64,000 nt of DNA from Culturomica massiliensis (GCF_900091655.1 NZ_LT594621.1:1488001-1552000); one strand, 5' to 3'; positions 1 to 8,148 are shown, numbered from the stretch's first letter. A program made the numbers and translations. The notes: generated by a model not told the origin, from the letters alone.

Positions 1-135
1 GAACTGCTGAGAGAGAACAAGGCAAAAGGCTTGTATAAATATGACCGGAAGAAACATACCGAAAATATACGCAACCACCGTCGTTACAAACAGAGATTAT
101 TTCAAGAAGGTAAAATCATACTAAAAGATGGATAG
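1..135 (+). CDS. 3' end of unidentified gene (cut by window edge)
   Basis: The window opens inside a reading frame that runs to a TAG at 133-135, giving the last 44 residues of a protein. The tail is strongly basic, rich in Lys, Arg and His (for example YKYDRKKHTENIRNHRRYK). The next gene starts three bases later, so the two are probably co-transcribed. I do not recognise the family. The context of small accessory genes suggests it belongs to the same mobile island. Confidence 0.55.
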   Translation, partial: ELLRENKAKGLYKYDRKKHTENIRNHRRYKQRLFQEGKIILKDG

Positions 136-138
136 ACA

Positions 139-795
139 ATGAGAATACAGGAGAAACAAAAAGCGTTGGAACAGGAAGTTATAGCCAACCTGTGTGCGAT
201 ACCGAAAATGCCGGAAAATATGTTGCCCCATACGGTATATGTCGAGGAGGAAGGGGAAGACGGGTATGGCCACGGGATACCGGTATACACCATGTACCGG
301 TTGGAGGAGATACGCACGGACGGAAGCTGCACGCTTTACAACGCGGAAAGCCGGGAGCGTTTCACCTGCCGCCACCTGCATGAGATTAACATGGACTGGC
401 TGGTGACAGTCTGGGAACGTTATCTGGAACTCTGTGTCGAGCAGGATATCTGGAAAGGGAATGCCGTTGCATTCCTGAAAGACCGTACCGGCAAACCGGA
501 AGAGGAAATCATTTCATTCGTGGAAACCTCGTGGGACAAATGCCAGGCTTATACAGACAACCTCAAGGCGTTTCTTGGGGAAGATAAAGACCGGGAAATA
601 TGGATATTCTCTTTCCCGCTGGACGAATTTGAACGTGACGTTCCGGCCGGGAAAATCATCGTTGATTACGAAAATAACCCCGCAACGCGGGTTGAGAAGA
701 TGACACCGCTGGAATTTACGGCCAACATCAATGATGAATGTTTTGATGACCGGAACAATTGGGTAAGAGCCATTGAACTTCCCAAGCAGGAATAA
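139..795 (+). CDS. Conserved hypothetical protein of a mobile island
   Basis: This 218-residue acidic soluble protein has no signal peptide or membrane segment. The N-terminal 20 residues look like a short helix (EKQKALEQEVIANL). The body is rich in Trp, Glu and Asp, with no catalytic motif I can name. It follows the preceding frame by three bases and is followed by an LPD28-like gene, an arrangement typical of the accessory zone of Bacteroidales conjugative elements. The function is unknown. The coding call rests on length, codon continuity and operon spacing. Confidence 0.75.
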   Translation: MRIQEKQKALEQEVIANLCAIPKMPENMLPHTVYVEEEGEDGYGHGIPVYTMYRLEEIRTDGSCTLYNAESRERFTCRHLHEINMDWLVTVWERYLELCVEQDIWKGNAVAFLKDRTGKPEEEIISFVETSWDKCQAYTDNLKAFLGEDKDREIWIFSFPLDEFERDVPAGKIIVDYENNPATRVEKMTPLEFTANINDECFDDRNNWVRAIELPKQE

Positions 796-817
796 TAAAC
801 TATTTGAATCAATAAAT

Positions 818-1126
818 ATGATTACAAAAGAAAACATTGGCAACGAGACCTTTGAGTCTATGACCATCAATGACACGCCTGCATTGTTTACGGATATGCG
901 GATTGACCGGAATGCCGTTCCGGAGGGACTGTACGCATACGATATCCGGGAGTCGGATGACGGGGACCGTCTGGCGACCATCGAACCGACGGTGATGGTA
1001 AATCATGGCGGAACCATCCTGACCAGGAAAGAGTTTATCACGGAAAAGGACGGCTATGTACAGATTGACGAATACGGTTTCGAGGCCTCCATGACACTGG
1101 AAGAGTGGCTTGAGGAAAACAATTAA
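818..1126 (+). CDS. LPD28-like domain protein
   Basis: The protein has 102 residues. Its core, TPALFTDMRIDRNAVPEGLY followed by a VMVNHGGTILT segment and an EEWLEE tail, matches the LPD28 family of small proteins carried on Bacteroidales mobile elements, as far as I recall that family. I chose the ATG at 818 because the residues upstream (773-817) overlap the end of the previous gene and do not look like the family. Its biochemical role is unknown. LPD domains are named for their occurrence in large polyvalent proteins of phages and conjugative elements. Confidence 0.7.
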   Translation: MITKENIGNETFESMTINDTPALFTDMRIDRNAVPEGLYAYDIRESDDGDRLATIEPTVMVNHGGTILTRKEFITEKDGYVQIDEYGFEASMTLEEWLEENN

Positions 1127-1139
1127 ATGTATAAAGGAT

Positions 1140-1550
1140 ATGGATATTAAGGAACTGACAGAAAGGTATCAGGATCGTTTCGATGCCCATTACCTGCAAG
1201 ACGATAACGGAACCGGCAGAAAAGGTCGGAAACGGAAAAAGGAAGTTGAGACCCCGAATTTTCTCAAGGATGTTATCCGGCCGATCCTGGACACTTTGCC
1301 GGACTTGTTGCCGGAGTACGGGTTCACCAAAACTACGGATGATTACGCCATGTACGGCGAGTATTACCGTATCAAGGCGGGTATCGTCCTCGTGGGAGGT
1401 TTTTCCATCGATGAGGATTTTAACCTGTACTTCACGCCATTGTTCCATGGCAAAGCCTGCGGTAAGAGTCACAAAATCGACAGCATCGGACAACTCGTTG
1501 AAATCATCCGCGAACAATTTGAAAGAAGGGAGGTGAAGATGAAAGGATAG
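1140..1550 (+). CDS. Hypothetical protein
   Basis: This 136-residue protein has a basic linker near residues 27-38 (RKGRKRKKE). A compact C-terminal half follows, with alternating beta-like segments (YYRIKAGIVLVGGFSIDEDFNLYFTPLF). I chose ATG 1140 over an upstream start at 1110 because AAAGGA lies four bases before it and because 1110 is inside the previous gene. I recognise no family or catalytic motif. The position in the string of island genes suggests an accessory function. Confidence 0.65.
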   Translation: MDIKELTERYQDRFDAHYLQDDNGTGRKGRKRKKEVETPNFLKDVIRPILDTLPDLLPEYGFTKTTDDYAMYGEYYRIKAGIVLVGGFSIDEDFNLYFTPLFHGKACGKSHKIDSIGQLVEIIREQFERREVKMKG

Positions 1551-1588
1551 TTTCATGCAATAGACATGGGTCGTTCCGTAATTTATTG

Positions 1589-1596
1589 TATATTTG
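1589..1596 (+). promoter_or_regulatory. Candidate -7 box TATATTTG
   Basis: A perfect Bacteroidales -7 element (TAnnTTTG) stands in the 154-bp gap before the MutS-like gene at 1705. The expected TTTG about 19 bases upstream is poor (ATGG at 1566-1569), so this is a tentative call. Confidence 0.35.
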
Positions 1597-1704
1597 TCAG
1601 ATGAAGAAAGTCTGTATATGTATTTCGGACGAAAGCCCGGCAGTTGAACGGATTACAGGCACTTTCATGTTTGGCTGACATCAAACCTAATATATCTATT
1701 TGAT

Positions 1705-2028
1705 ATGAAAAAGGAAGAGATTATTCGCCGCTGTTACGGCGGCATGAAGGAAAGGCATGGCGTGGAAACCATCATCCTTTTCCATGTCGGAGATTCATTC
1801 GAGGCGTATTTTGATGATGCCGAAACGATTACCCGGATCACGGAAGTGCCCCGGTTCAAGATGACGGCGGCAGGTATACCTGCCATCAGGATTTCCGACG
1901 CCGCCTTGGAAGAATGTAGAAACCGGTTGCTGGATGCAGGATGCAAGGTATGCGTGTCCGAGGTCCGGGGGGTATCCGGCCGCCACATTCTCAAAATCAA
2001 TGAAACAAATACGGAAACGGGCCGATGA
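1705..2028 (+). CDS. Stand-alone MutS domain I-like protein
   Basis: The 107 residues resemble the mismatch-recognition domain (domain I) of MutS: FHVGDSFEAYFDDAETITR matches the family pattern FRxGDFYExFxxDA near the N-terminus. The rest of MutS (connector, clamp, ATPase) is absent. The Phe-x-Glu mismatch wedge of true MutS is not obvious, so mismatch binding is uncertain. Such short MutS-I proteins occur on Bacteroidales mobile elements. The next gene overlaps its 3' end by 29 bases, which suggests translational coupling. Confidence 0.75.
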   Translation: MKKEEIIRRCYGGMKERHGVETIILFHVGDSFEAYFDDAETITRITEVPRFKMTAAGIPAIRISDAALEECRNRLLDAGCKVCVSEVRGVSGRHILKINETNTETGR

Positions 2029-2656
2029 ATTGATATTGATAGCGGCAGCAATAGGTCCTTGGACACTGTTGGTGGTAGCGGTATTAATCATCGGAACGCT
2101 GAAATGCTGTCTGACCACGGACTCGGACAGCATTGACGAAAGTATCAACAAATCACCGGGGATAGTCGCGCATGTCATGGTACTGGACAGTACGGATAAT
2201 GGTTTTCGGGTGGTTTATGCGACGGCTGCGCCGGTAACGGATGAAAGGTTTGCCGAGATATGCGACAGGCCGGGTATTTTGGAGGGGTTCGAGAACCTGA
2301 AACGGAAAGCTCCCGAACACTTTGGCGGCAACCTGCTGGAAACCGACATCTGTGACTTCGCGTTGTACGCCTACCGGTTTCCTATCGATAAGGACGTACG
2401 GATACACAATATCTTTGTCGCCGGTAAAGAGAAAATGGACTTCTATGTCCGGAACAACCCGGACCTGCCCGGGTGCGCTACATGGATGCACCACGGTACG
2501 GAACAAGGGAACCAATATCTGAATGCTGACGATATAAATCACTGTATACCCAACGGAAGGCGGATTTACCGTTATTGGAAATGCCGTTATCTACTGCAAA
2601 CTTCTGATACTGACGAGCGTTTCAGTCATTTTACAGAGGAGGAAAGGCTGTACTGA
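2000..2656 (+). CDS. Single-pass membrane protein, unknown function
   Basis: The protein has 218 residues. A basic N-terminus (MKQIRKR) precedes one clear membrane segment at about residues 11-34 (LILIAAAIGPWTLLVVAVLI), then a soluble domain of about 180 residues that would lie in the periplasm by the positive-inside rule. I placed the start at 2000 because the upstream frame lies inside the previous gene and lacks family-like sequence. The 29-base overlap suggests coupling to the MutS-I-like gene. I see no lipobox or enzymatic motif. A hairpin overlapping the stop codon probably ends the transcript. Confidence 0.6.
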   Translation: MKQIRKRADELILIAAAIGPWTLLVVAVLIIGTLKCCLTTDSDSIDESINKSPGIVAHVMVLDSTDNGFRVVYATAAPVTDERFAEICDRPGILEGFENLKRKAPEHFGGNLLETDICDFALYAYRFPIDKDVRIHNIFVAGKEKMDFYVRNNPDLPGCATWMHHGTEQGNQYLNADDINHCIPNGRRIYRYWKCRYLLQTSDTDERFSHFTEEERLY

Positions 2657-2670
2657 ATGCAGCCTTTTCT
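2643..2670 (+). terminator. Rho-independent terminator at end of first island operon
   Basis: AAAGGCTG (2643-2650) pairs perfectly with CAGCCTTT (2660-2667) around a nine-base loop, followed by a T-rich tract. The left arm overlaps the last codons of the upstream gene. Confidence 0.6.
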
Positions 2671-2716
2671 CTATATATATTACACATAACCATCTGAAAA
2701 TTAATAACTAAAACGT

Positions 2717-2747
2717 TTTGTTGGCGTGAAAAATTGGCATATATTTG
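2717..2747 (+). promoter_or_regulatory. Bacteroides-type promoter
   Basis: TTTG at 2717-2720, 19 bases, then TATATTTG at 2740-2747. Both boxes are a perfect match to the Bacteroidales sigma-ABfr consensus at the usual spacing. It would drive the three-gene set starting at 2819, with a 5' leader of about 65 bases. Confidence 0.75.
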
Positions 2748-2818
2748 TATGGAAAAGTGACCCATTGAAAACAGATTGTCAATTGAAAGCAATAGATTGA
2801 ATATGAAAGAACAGTAAT

Positions 2819-3349
2819 ATGACATCGGAAAAATCGCAACTGAAGTTTGCGAGATCGGAAGAGACGGGCGAACTGATAGGGTTCGTTTCGCGCCATTCCA
2901 AGACACGTAAATTGATGGGAGTCCGTGAAGACTCAAGATTCGGCAAGCAGATTTGTGTCCTTTCGGAAGACCTGAAAGGAACTCTCGAGCCAAACATACT
3001 ATACTCGGTAGAGTTGAAACCCATGCACAAAGCCAACGGGTATGTAGTCGTTGCCGCTACCCCCGTGTTATTTCAGGCGCATGTGGAAACAGTGATCGTC
3101 CCGAAGACATTGTATCAAGTAACTGTGACGTTCGGCAACAAAAAGATTTTCTTCGACCCGAAAGACGGCAAGAGCGTAATGAGCCGCACAATAGACGGTG
3201 TGCTGGAAATCCTCAAGGGACGCAAGGATATCAAGTACAAGGAAGGTGTCATCACCGACTATCTGAATCAGGCGCGTGCTCTGGTACGACGTATGGAATC
3301 CGACGGGTTCATCTATACGGGAGACAGACATCAGGGAGGAATTCAATGA
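2819..3349 (+). CDS. Hypothetical protein upstream of RNase H-like gene
   Basis: This soluble protein has 176 residues and no signal or membrane segment. Two regions stand out: an N-terminal SRHSKTRKLMGVREDSRFGKQ segment and a C-terminal stretch (residues 140-170) with YLNQARALVRRMESDG. The stop codon overlaps the next start (ATGA at 3346-3349), so it is co-translated with the RNase H-like gene and may work with it on nucleic acid. That link is inference from position only. I do not recognise the family. A strong promoter lies 70-100 bases upstream. Confidence 0.7.
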   Translation: MTSEKSQLKFARSEETGELIGFVSRHSKTRKLMGVREDSRFGKQICVLSEDLKGTLEPNILYSVELKPMHKANGYVVVAATPVLFQAHVETVIVPKTLYQVTVTFGNKKIFFDPKDGKSVMSRTIDGVLEILKGRKDIKYKEGVITDYLNQARALVRRMESDGFIYTGDRHQGGIQ

Positions 3350-3744
3350 AAGAAAAACCGGTCGTGGGTATTGCGACCGACGGTGCCCATTCTGCAAAAG
3401 AGAGGTTGACACGCTTCCGGGCTGTCGACCTCTCTTCAGGAAAAGAACTCTTTTCCAAAGCTATCGGTAACTGGACGAACAATATCGGGGAGTTTCTCGG
3501 CATTGTCGAGGCGGTCAGATATGTCATGGAACATCCGGAAAGTCCGCGAACAATCTACTCGGACAGCATTACAGCCATCACGTGGTATCGTAACAAACAG
3601 ACAGCCTCTTCACGCAGATGCCCGGCATTGCAGAAAGCGGAGATATTCCTCAAAGTGATGGAGGCAAGAATCAAGGACATCGAAGTGCTGCACTGGGACA
3701 ACCGCCTGTGGGGTGAGATTCCTGCCGACTTCGGAAACAAATAA
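3346..3744 (+). CDS. RNase H-like protein
   Basis: The 132 residues show an RNase H fold pattern. The first acidic residue is in GIATDGAHS, followed by strand pairs, NNIGEFLGIVEAVRYV (Glu of the helix, as in RNase HI) and IYSDSITAITWYRN (third Asp). The final Asp/His region is less clear: WDNRLWGEIPADFGNK replaces the HxGNExAD signature, though the D in PADF may fill it. Family members cut the RNA strand of RNA-DNA hybrids. Here the protein may act in replication or transfer of the mobile island. The start at 3346 gives an ATGA overlap with the preceding gene. Confidence 0.7.
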   Translation: MKEKPVVGIATDGAHSAKERLTRFRAVDLSSGKELFSKAIGNWTNNIGEFLGIVEAVRYVMEHPESPRTIYSDSITAITWYRNKQTASSRRCPALQKAEIFLKVMEARIKDIEVLHWDNRLWGEIPADFGNK

Positions 3745-3754
3745 CAACATCAAT

Positions 3755-3958
3755 ATGGCAAAATTAAAATCACAGTCACAGAAATATGTTGAGCTGAAGG
3801 AGGAAGACTACCTGTTGCTCATCGAGAATACCATCAAGATGGAAGCCCTGAAGATTGCCGGTATCGAAAAGATGCCCATATACAAGGCTATGGAACATAT
3901 CCTTGAACACGAGCACATCGACCTGCTCGTCAAACCCGTTTCAAGGAGATATTCTTGA
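3755..3958 (+). CDS. Small hypothetical protein, last gene of the island
   Basis: This 67-residue protein is predicted to be almost all helix (LKEEDYLLLIENTIKMEALK). ATG 3755 follows the RNase H-like gene by ten bases. No family is recognised. It is the last gene before the repeat-rich, gene-free stretch that I read as the element end, so it could be a small accessory or DNA-binding factor. That is speculation. Confidence 0.6.
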   Translation: MAKLKSQSQKYVELKEEDYLLLIENTIKMEALKIAGIEKMPIYKAMEHILEHEHIDLLVKPVSRRYS

Positions 3959-3993
3959 TTTTTTTAGGTGGACAATAATACACCCCACAAGCA

Positions 3994-4060
3994 AAATCAA
4001 TGCTTATCAGTACCAAATGATAGTATATAATAACAATTAATGTAAATCAATGCAAATCAG
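3994..4060. repeat. Pair of 17-bp near-direct repeats at the island end
   Basis: AAATCAATGCTTATCAG (3994-4010) recurs as AAATCAATGCAAATCAG (4044-4060), two mismatches, 50 bases apart. Spaced direct repeats next to the end of an integrated element resemble integrase arm-binding sites. No integrase gene is in this window, so this is suggestive only. Confidence 0.5.
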
Positions 4061-4069
4061 ATGATTAAG

Positions 4070-4116
4070 AAAGTGGCGCATGTACGGAATTATCTATACC
4101 ATACATGCGCCACTTT
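4070..4116. terminator. Long inverted repeat (terminator or element end)
   Basis: AAAGTGGCGCATGTA (4070-4084) is perfectly complemented by 4102-4116. The stem extends to 18 bp with one mismatch around an 11-base loop. It could terminate the island operon or be part of an attachment or recombination site. There is no long T-run, so a plain intrinsic terminator is less certain. Confidence 0.5.
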
Positions 4117-4388
4117 GCTCTATACACTTTTTGATTTCCTTGATTGATAAAAGAAGGTTCTTTTCCAGTGTTTTACAATCCGACTTTTTTATATACTTTT
4201 GTCTTCAGTATCAGTTGGTTATTGAAACCCTCTATGTATGCTTATAAGTAGAGATTAGCTTTTTTAAGCGAAACTAACTACTGGTTATCAATCAATTATC
4301 AAACAAAAAAAGTTTGCCCTATAAGATACAGTCCTCTCAACTACAACCAACCCTAACTAACTGAACACGTTGTTCCTAAACTTTTAAA
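4117..4388. other. Gene-free AT-rich spacer
   Basis: Together with 3959-4116 this makes a gene-free gap of about 430 bases between the plus-strand island and the minus-strand gene at 4389. I see no tRNA, no convincing small gene and no further repeat. It probably contains the chromosome side of the element junction. Confidence 0.4.
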
Positions 4389-5033
4389 TTACTCTTTTTT
4401 CCCGTCATCCTTAGATTCGCTGGTTTTACTACCAACTGTGACAATACTAAAACGACCCTCTTCCAACTGTATATAAATTTCTTTATTTTCGCTCAACGGT
4501 CTTCCGTCATTCTTCTGCATAGAATAAATTTTAGCTCTCCGCAACACGATCTCTCTCTGCGGACTGAAATAGGAAAAACTTTTTATATATCCAATGTATT
4601 TATAATTATTCTTATAATCATAAATCTCAACTTTCCGATTCTTCTTACACAAAAAATTCACATAATGATCCCATAACTTTACATGCAATAAACCAGCATA
4701 ATTCAAGCGGATCCTACGCATCAAACGACCGATAAAAAAAGCTGCGACACTCCCCGCCGCCAATGCATAAAACATTGTACGAAGAGGAATTTCGGTAAAC
4801 TTATAACCAAATACAATCCAAACGTCAGAATTATTACCTATAGGAATGCCATACATAAAATAGCCGATTACTTCTACAATCCCATAGGCTAAAATAGCCC
4901 ATATTGTGCTATATAAAATAAATTTATACAGCCTATCTATGGCATATCCCGCCACATATCTGTACACTGTAAATGAAACCATTCCGGGGATCAGGAAAAG
5001 AATCACCATCCATAATATATCCGTTACTACCAT
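4389..5033 (-). CDS. Multi-pass membrane protein (DUF6338-like layout)
   Basis: The protein has 214 residues. Hydrophobic segments lie at about residues 5-25, 36-60 and 84-104, followed by a soluble tail of about 110 residues containing beta-like segments (EIYDYKNNYKYIGYIKSFSY, EIVLRRAKIY) and a charged C-terminus. The layout of an N-terminal membrane bundle with a cytosolic beta domain resembles DUF6338-type proteins, but I cannot confirm that. It lies two bases downstream of the next gene on the same strand, so the two form an operon. The function is unknown. Confidence 0.65.
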   Translation of the reverse strand: MVVTDILWMVILFLIPGMVSFTVYRYVAGYAIDRLYKFILYSTIWAILAYGIVEVIGYFMYGIPIGNNSDVWIVFGYKFTEIPLRTMFYALAAGSVAAFFIGRLMRRIRLNYAGLLHVKLWDHYVNFLCKKNRKVEIYDYKNNYKYIGYIKSFSYFSPQREIVLRRAKIYSMQKNDGRPLSENKEIYIQLEEGRFSIVTVGSKTSESKDDGKKE

Positions 5034-5035
5034 AT

Positions 5036-6439
5036 TTATCTGTTATATAAACAACGATCCCGTTCAGCTATCAGGCTATCTACAGGCGTTTCCTCTTTTT
5101 TATCTTCACCGATATACACCCTATAGCCGATTTTATTTTTCAATTCTTTTTCCCATGGTCCGGACACAATTTTTCCCTTTTTTACCGGGAGTTTTATCGC
5201 TGTATCTCTTTCAAACCGGTAATAATGATCTTCCAGATTTCCATATACCGTTTTGTAAAAATAACACCAGACAGACACACTGTCTTTATAAGGACCGTCC
5301 GGCAATACATTCATCTCATTTCCCTTTACTCTATTCTCGTATTGCGGATTGTGAATGTAAAAGTTTCCTTCTTCGTCTTTTCTCAAAATTCCCAAAGCGA
5401 TATAATATTTATACATTCTCTGCAAATAAGATATTCTTTTTGAGCCTTTCTCCATCAACCCGTTCTTACACAAATCGTCACATACAGCATCTTCACCTAT
5501 CCCTCCTTTATCTTTCTGCCATACCTCCTGAATAATCACCAGCGGATCGTACGGAATATTTATCATCACATCCTGAATGATCAGACTGTCTCTCATTTCC
5601 TGATCCAATAATTCATTATACTCACTATCGCTTATAGCTCCTATCCAATAACGCCCTTTATTTTGTCCTTCTGGTTTGTCCGCCACTAATTCGTTGATCA
5701 TGTTACTTTTAGAATCCCACAATACAGTAGGAAGAGTATTCGTACAATTTTCCAACAAATAAACTTCAGGCGTAATATGAGTTGATCCGGACCCCTCCTT
5801 GACGTTTAAAATATATTTCGCCTGGGCGAATTCTTTGGGGGTCGAAGGAAAAGTCCCGTTTTTATGTGAAATAAACCGCAATAAATAATAGGGCCTTTCT
5901 GCCTTTTTATATCCGATTACTTTTAATGTACAGGAATCACAACCATTCTGCACCTTCAAACTATCACATGGCACTTTTCCTTTAGCCAAACACATCCACG
6001 TATAAGAATTTACAGAAAATACAACTTTCTTACCATCATCCATATTTTCCCAAAAAGCTTCTTTCCAGCACTCCGGATAATCCAAATCTTTTCTTTTTAC
6101 AACCGCAGCTTTTAGCCAAATTTTATTTATTCCCCAATTCCACCATCCAGATTTTTTATTATACTCTTCCTGGCGTTTCTTTTGTAAATCCACAGGAGTA
6201 TAGGTCGCATAAGGTCCGTGATAAATATAAACGGTCGACGGAAAAAAGAAATACCAGGATACAAAACCTACGGCCAAAATTAATACAATTATTAACATTT
6301 CCCACCAAATATACTTTTGCCACCAAGCCATCACACACTTTTGCCACCAAACCACCACATGCTTTTGCCACCAAGCCATCACACGCTTTTTCCATATACA
6401 TTTTTCCTTGCCTGTATTTCGACGATCTATATATATCAT
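5036..6439 (-). CDS. Membrane-anchored protein with Trp-rich tandem repeat
   Basis: The protein has 467 residues. The N-terminal cytosolic part carries three copies of an octapeptide (VMAWWQKH, VVVWWQKC, VMAWWQKY, residues 20-43), encoded by an exact 24-bp tandem repeat. A membrane segment follows at residues 48-66, then about 400 extracytoplasmic residues with several Cys (NGCDSC near residues 165-170). There is no recognisable catalytic motif. It is first in a two-gene operon with the membrane protein at 4389. The ATG at 6439 is the only start that keeps the repeat and membrane segment in a sensible order. The function is unknown. Confidence 0.6.
   Translation of the reverse strand: MIYIDRRNTGKEKCIWKKRVMAWWQKHVVVWWQKCVMAWWQKYIWWEMLIIVLILAVGFVSWYFFFPSTVYIYHGPYATYTPVDLQKKRQEEYNKKSGWWNWGINKIWLKAAVVKRKDLDYPECWKEAFWENMDDGKKVVFSVNSYTWMCLAKGKVPCDSLKVQNGCDSCTLKVIGYKKAERPYYLLRFISHKNGTFPSTPKEFAQAKYILNVKEGSGSTHITPEVYLLENCTNTLPTVLWDSKSNMINELVADKPEGQNKGRYWIGAISDSEYNELLDQEMRDSLIIQDVMINIPYDPLVIIQEVWQKDKGGIGEDAVCDDLCKNGLMEKGSKRISYLQRMYKYYIALGILRKDEEGNFYIHNPQYENRVKGNEMNVLPDGPYKDSVSVWCYFYKTVYGNLEDHYYRFERDTAIKLPVKKGKIVSGPWEKELKNKIGYRVYIGEDKKEETPVDSLIAERDRCLYNR
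6314..6385. repeat. Three tandem 24-bp repeats inside a coding region
   Basis: Three head-to-tail 24-bp units at 6314-6337, 6338-6361 and 6362-6385, differing at only a few positions. Each encodes eight residues of the upstream protein's N-terminus, so unit gain or loss keeps the frame. Confidence 0.85.
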
Positions 6440-6893
6440 AATAATAAACCGAATTTATTGTACATTTCCGACCTGACAATACCGTTTTATACAAAAACAA
6501 ATACAATTGTATTACACACATGATAAAAATATAAAATAAATTTTATTAAACAAATGTTTTTATATATAAAAAATGAAATATCTTTTTATTTTTATTCAAT
6601 TACTATAAAATAATCAGAAACGACAGTATCTATAAAACGATCAAAAAATTACCAGATTGTAAACTCCATGTTATACATACAGTTACACAAAAACACAATA
6701 TCCGGAGCGGATCTCACTTACTGAAGTGTATCCGGAATATAAAAACGCTATCCGAGCGGTAATTATAAGGCAATACAATTTTTAAATCCTTATCCGGATA
6801 AAAAAACAAAACCGGAATAAAATTATCTGCAGTCGAACCTACAAGCCAAATAAATTTTATTACTTTCAGGCAAAATATAAACTTCTACTATCC
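6440..6893. other. AT-rich divergent intergenic region
   Basis: These 454 bases separate divergently transcribed genes and must hold both promoters. I see a perfect 12-bp palindrome TTATCCGGATAA (6790-6801) and further scattered ATCCGG motifs near 6700-6750. On the minus strand an ATTG, 19 bases, TAAATTCG arrangement about 15-45 bases before 6439 is a weak promoter candidate. No gene is visible. Confidence 0.4.
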
Positions 6894-8042
6894 ATGAAAA
6901 ACATTTACATCCTTAGCTTGATCTGGCTGACATTATGTTTACAATGTGCTTCCCCGACAGATAAAAAAAGTACCGACAAAAAAACGGTTCCGGCAATTAC
7001 AGTCGGTGTATTCGACGGACATGGAGGTGCACAAACCTGTATCTGGGAAACCCTAGCAGCCTTACGGCTCGATCCCGGCATACAGGCCCGGACAATTACA
7101 TCCGCCGAAATCGCGGAAGGAATACTTGATTCTCTCGACGCTATCGTTATTCCGGGAGGCAGTGGCAGCCGTCAATACCTGAACCTGGGTAGTGAAAACC
7201 AGAAACGCATCAGAAACTTTATTGCCGACGGACACGGCGCTGTCGGTATATGCGCCGGAGCTTATCTTTTCTCGAATACTCCCGGATATGCCTGTATGGC
7301 CTTGAACGGAGCACAGGCCATTGACATTGAACATGACAACCGCGGACACGGTCTGTCTAAATTCACCCTGAACGAAGAAGGGAAAAAAATATTCCCGGAA
7401 TTATCTTCCCGCGACACTTGTTATGTCATTTATTATGAAGGTCCCGTTTTTATACCGAGTGCCCCGGACAGCATTCGGTATACGCTTCTGGCCACCATGC
7501 AAAGTGATGTTCATGAAGAAGGGAATGCTCCGGCCGGTATGACCAACGGCAAACCTTTCTTCATTGCCAACCAATACGGCAAAGGGCGTGTATTCAGCTC
7601 CATTGCTCATCCGGAAGCCACTCCCGGTATGATGTGGATGATTCCCCGCATGATCCGTTGGACTCTCGGTAAACCCCTTATTTCCTATAAAGAAAACACG
7701 GTGCAACCCGCACTGCCCCAACGCGAACTGTTGATGACAACATCCGGTCTTCAACAGGAATCCGAATGTTTTCAGACATTTTTACACGGTACAGACAAAG
7801 CCAAAATCGATGCTCTCGACTGGCTGGAAAACCACCATTCCTGGGATACCAAACGCTGGGTACAGGGTCTGCTCTATGATAACGCACCGGAAGTACGTAT
7901 CCGTGCTGCCGCTTACATCGCCGACACCCATTATCTGCACTTTTTACCCGATATTCAGGCTGCCCTACACAATGAAAAAGACCCGCAAACCCGGGCCGAA
8001 TTACAAAAACAAGTGGATAAACTGAAAGCTTTATTACCTTAA
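6894..8042 (+). CDS. Lipoprotein with BPL_N (amidotransferase-like) domain and HEAT-like tail
   Basis: The protein has 382 residues. A hydrophobic leader ends in LCLQCASP, so Cys18 is the likely lipidated residue. Residues 35-260 resemble the N-terminal domain of biotin-protein-ligase-like proteins, a class I glutamine amidotransferase fold: GVFDGHGGA, VIPGGSGS and GICAGAYLF, with the nucleophile-elbow Cys in GICAG. The C-terminal 80 residues look like HEAT-type helical repeats (DNAPEVRIRAAAYIAD). Export as a lipoprotein suggests a periplasmic or outer-membrane role; substrate unknown. It is monocistronic, with a hairpin terminator about 50 bases after the stop. Confidence 0.75.
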   Translation: MKNIYILSLIWLTLCLQCASPTDKKSTDKKTVPAITVGVFDGHGGAQTCIWETLAALRLDPGIQARTITSAEIAEGILDSLDAIVIPGGSGSRQYLNLGSENQKRIRNFIADGHGAVGICAGAYLFSNTPGYACMALNGAQAIDIEHDNRGHGLSKFTLNEEGKKIFPELSSRDTCYVIYYEGPVFIPSAPDSIRYTLLATMQSDVHEEGNAPAGMTNGKPFFIANQYGKGRVFSSIAHPEATPGMMWMIPRMIRWTLGKPLISYKENTVQPALPQRELLMTTSGLQQESECFQTFLHGTDKAKIDALDWLENHHSWDTKRWVQGLLYDNAPEVRIRAAAYIADTHYLHFLPDIQAALHNEKDPQTRAELQKQVDKLKALLP

Positions 8043-8093
8043 TTTCCAATAAAATAAATTTCCCCGGCAGAATCTTTCATTTAGTGGTGATAC

Positions 8094-8130
8094 AAAAAAA
8101 GCACGTAGCTCTGAAACTACGTGCTTTTTT
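8094..8130. terminator. Bidirectional intrinsic terminator
   Basis: An A-run followed by GCACGTAG (8101-8108), an eight-base loop, CTACGTGC (8117-8124) and a T-run. It ends the lipoprotein gene on the plus strand and the aminotransferase remnant on the minus strand. Confidence 0.9.
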
Positions 8131-8148
8131 ATCCGGTATATAATACAA

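Noticed and set aside
4117..4388. tRNA gene as integration target
   Set aside because: No cloverleaf arms or CCA-type end could be found in this spacer.
6314..6385. Possible CRISPR-like array
   Set aside because: Units are head to tail with no spacers and are only 24 bp; this is a coding tandem repeat.
6159..6521. Alternative minus-strand frame also reading the 24-bp repeats
   Set aside because: It is open only over the repeats and ends soon after; the 467-residue frame is much longer and carries a proper membrane segment.
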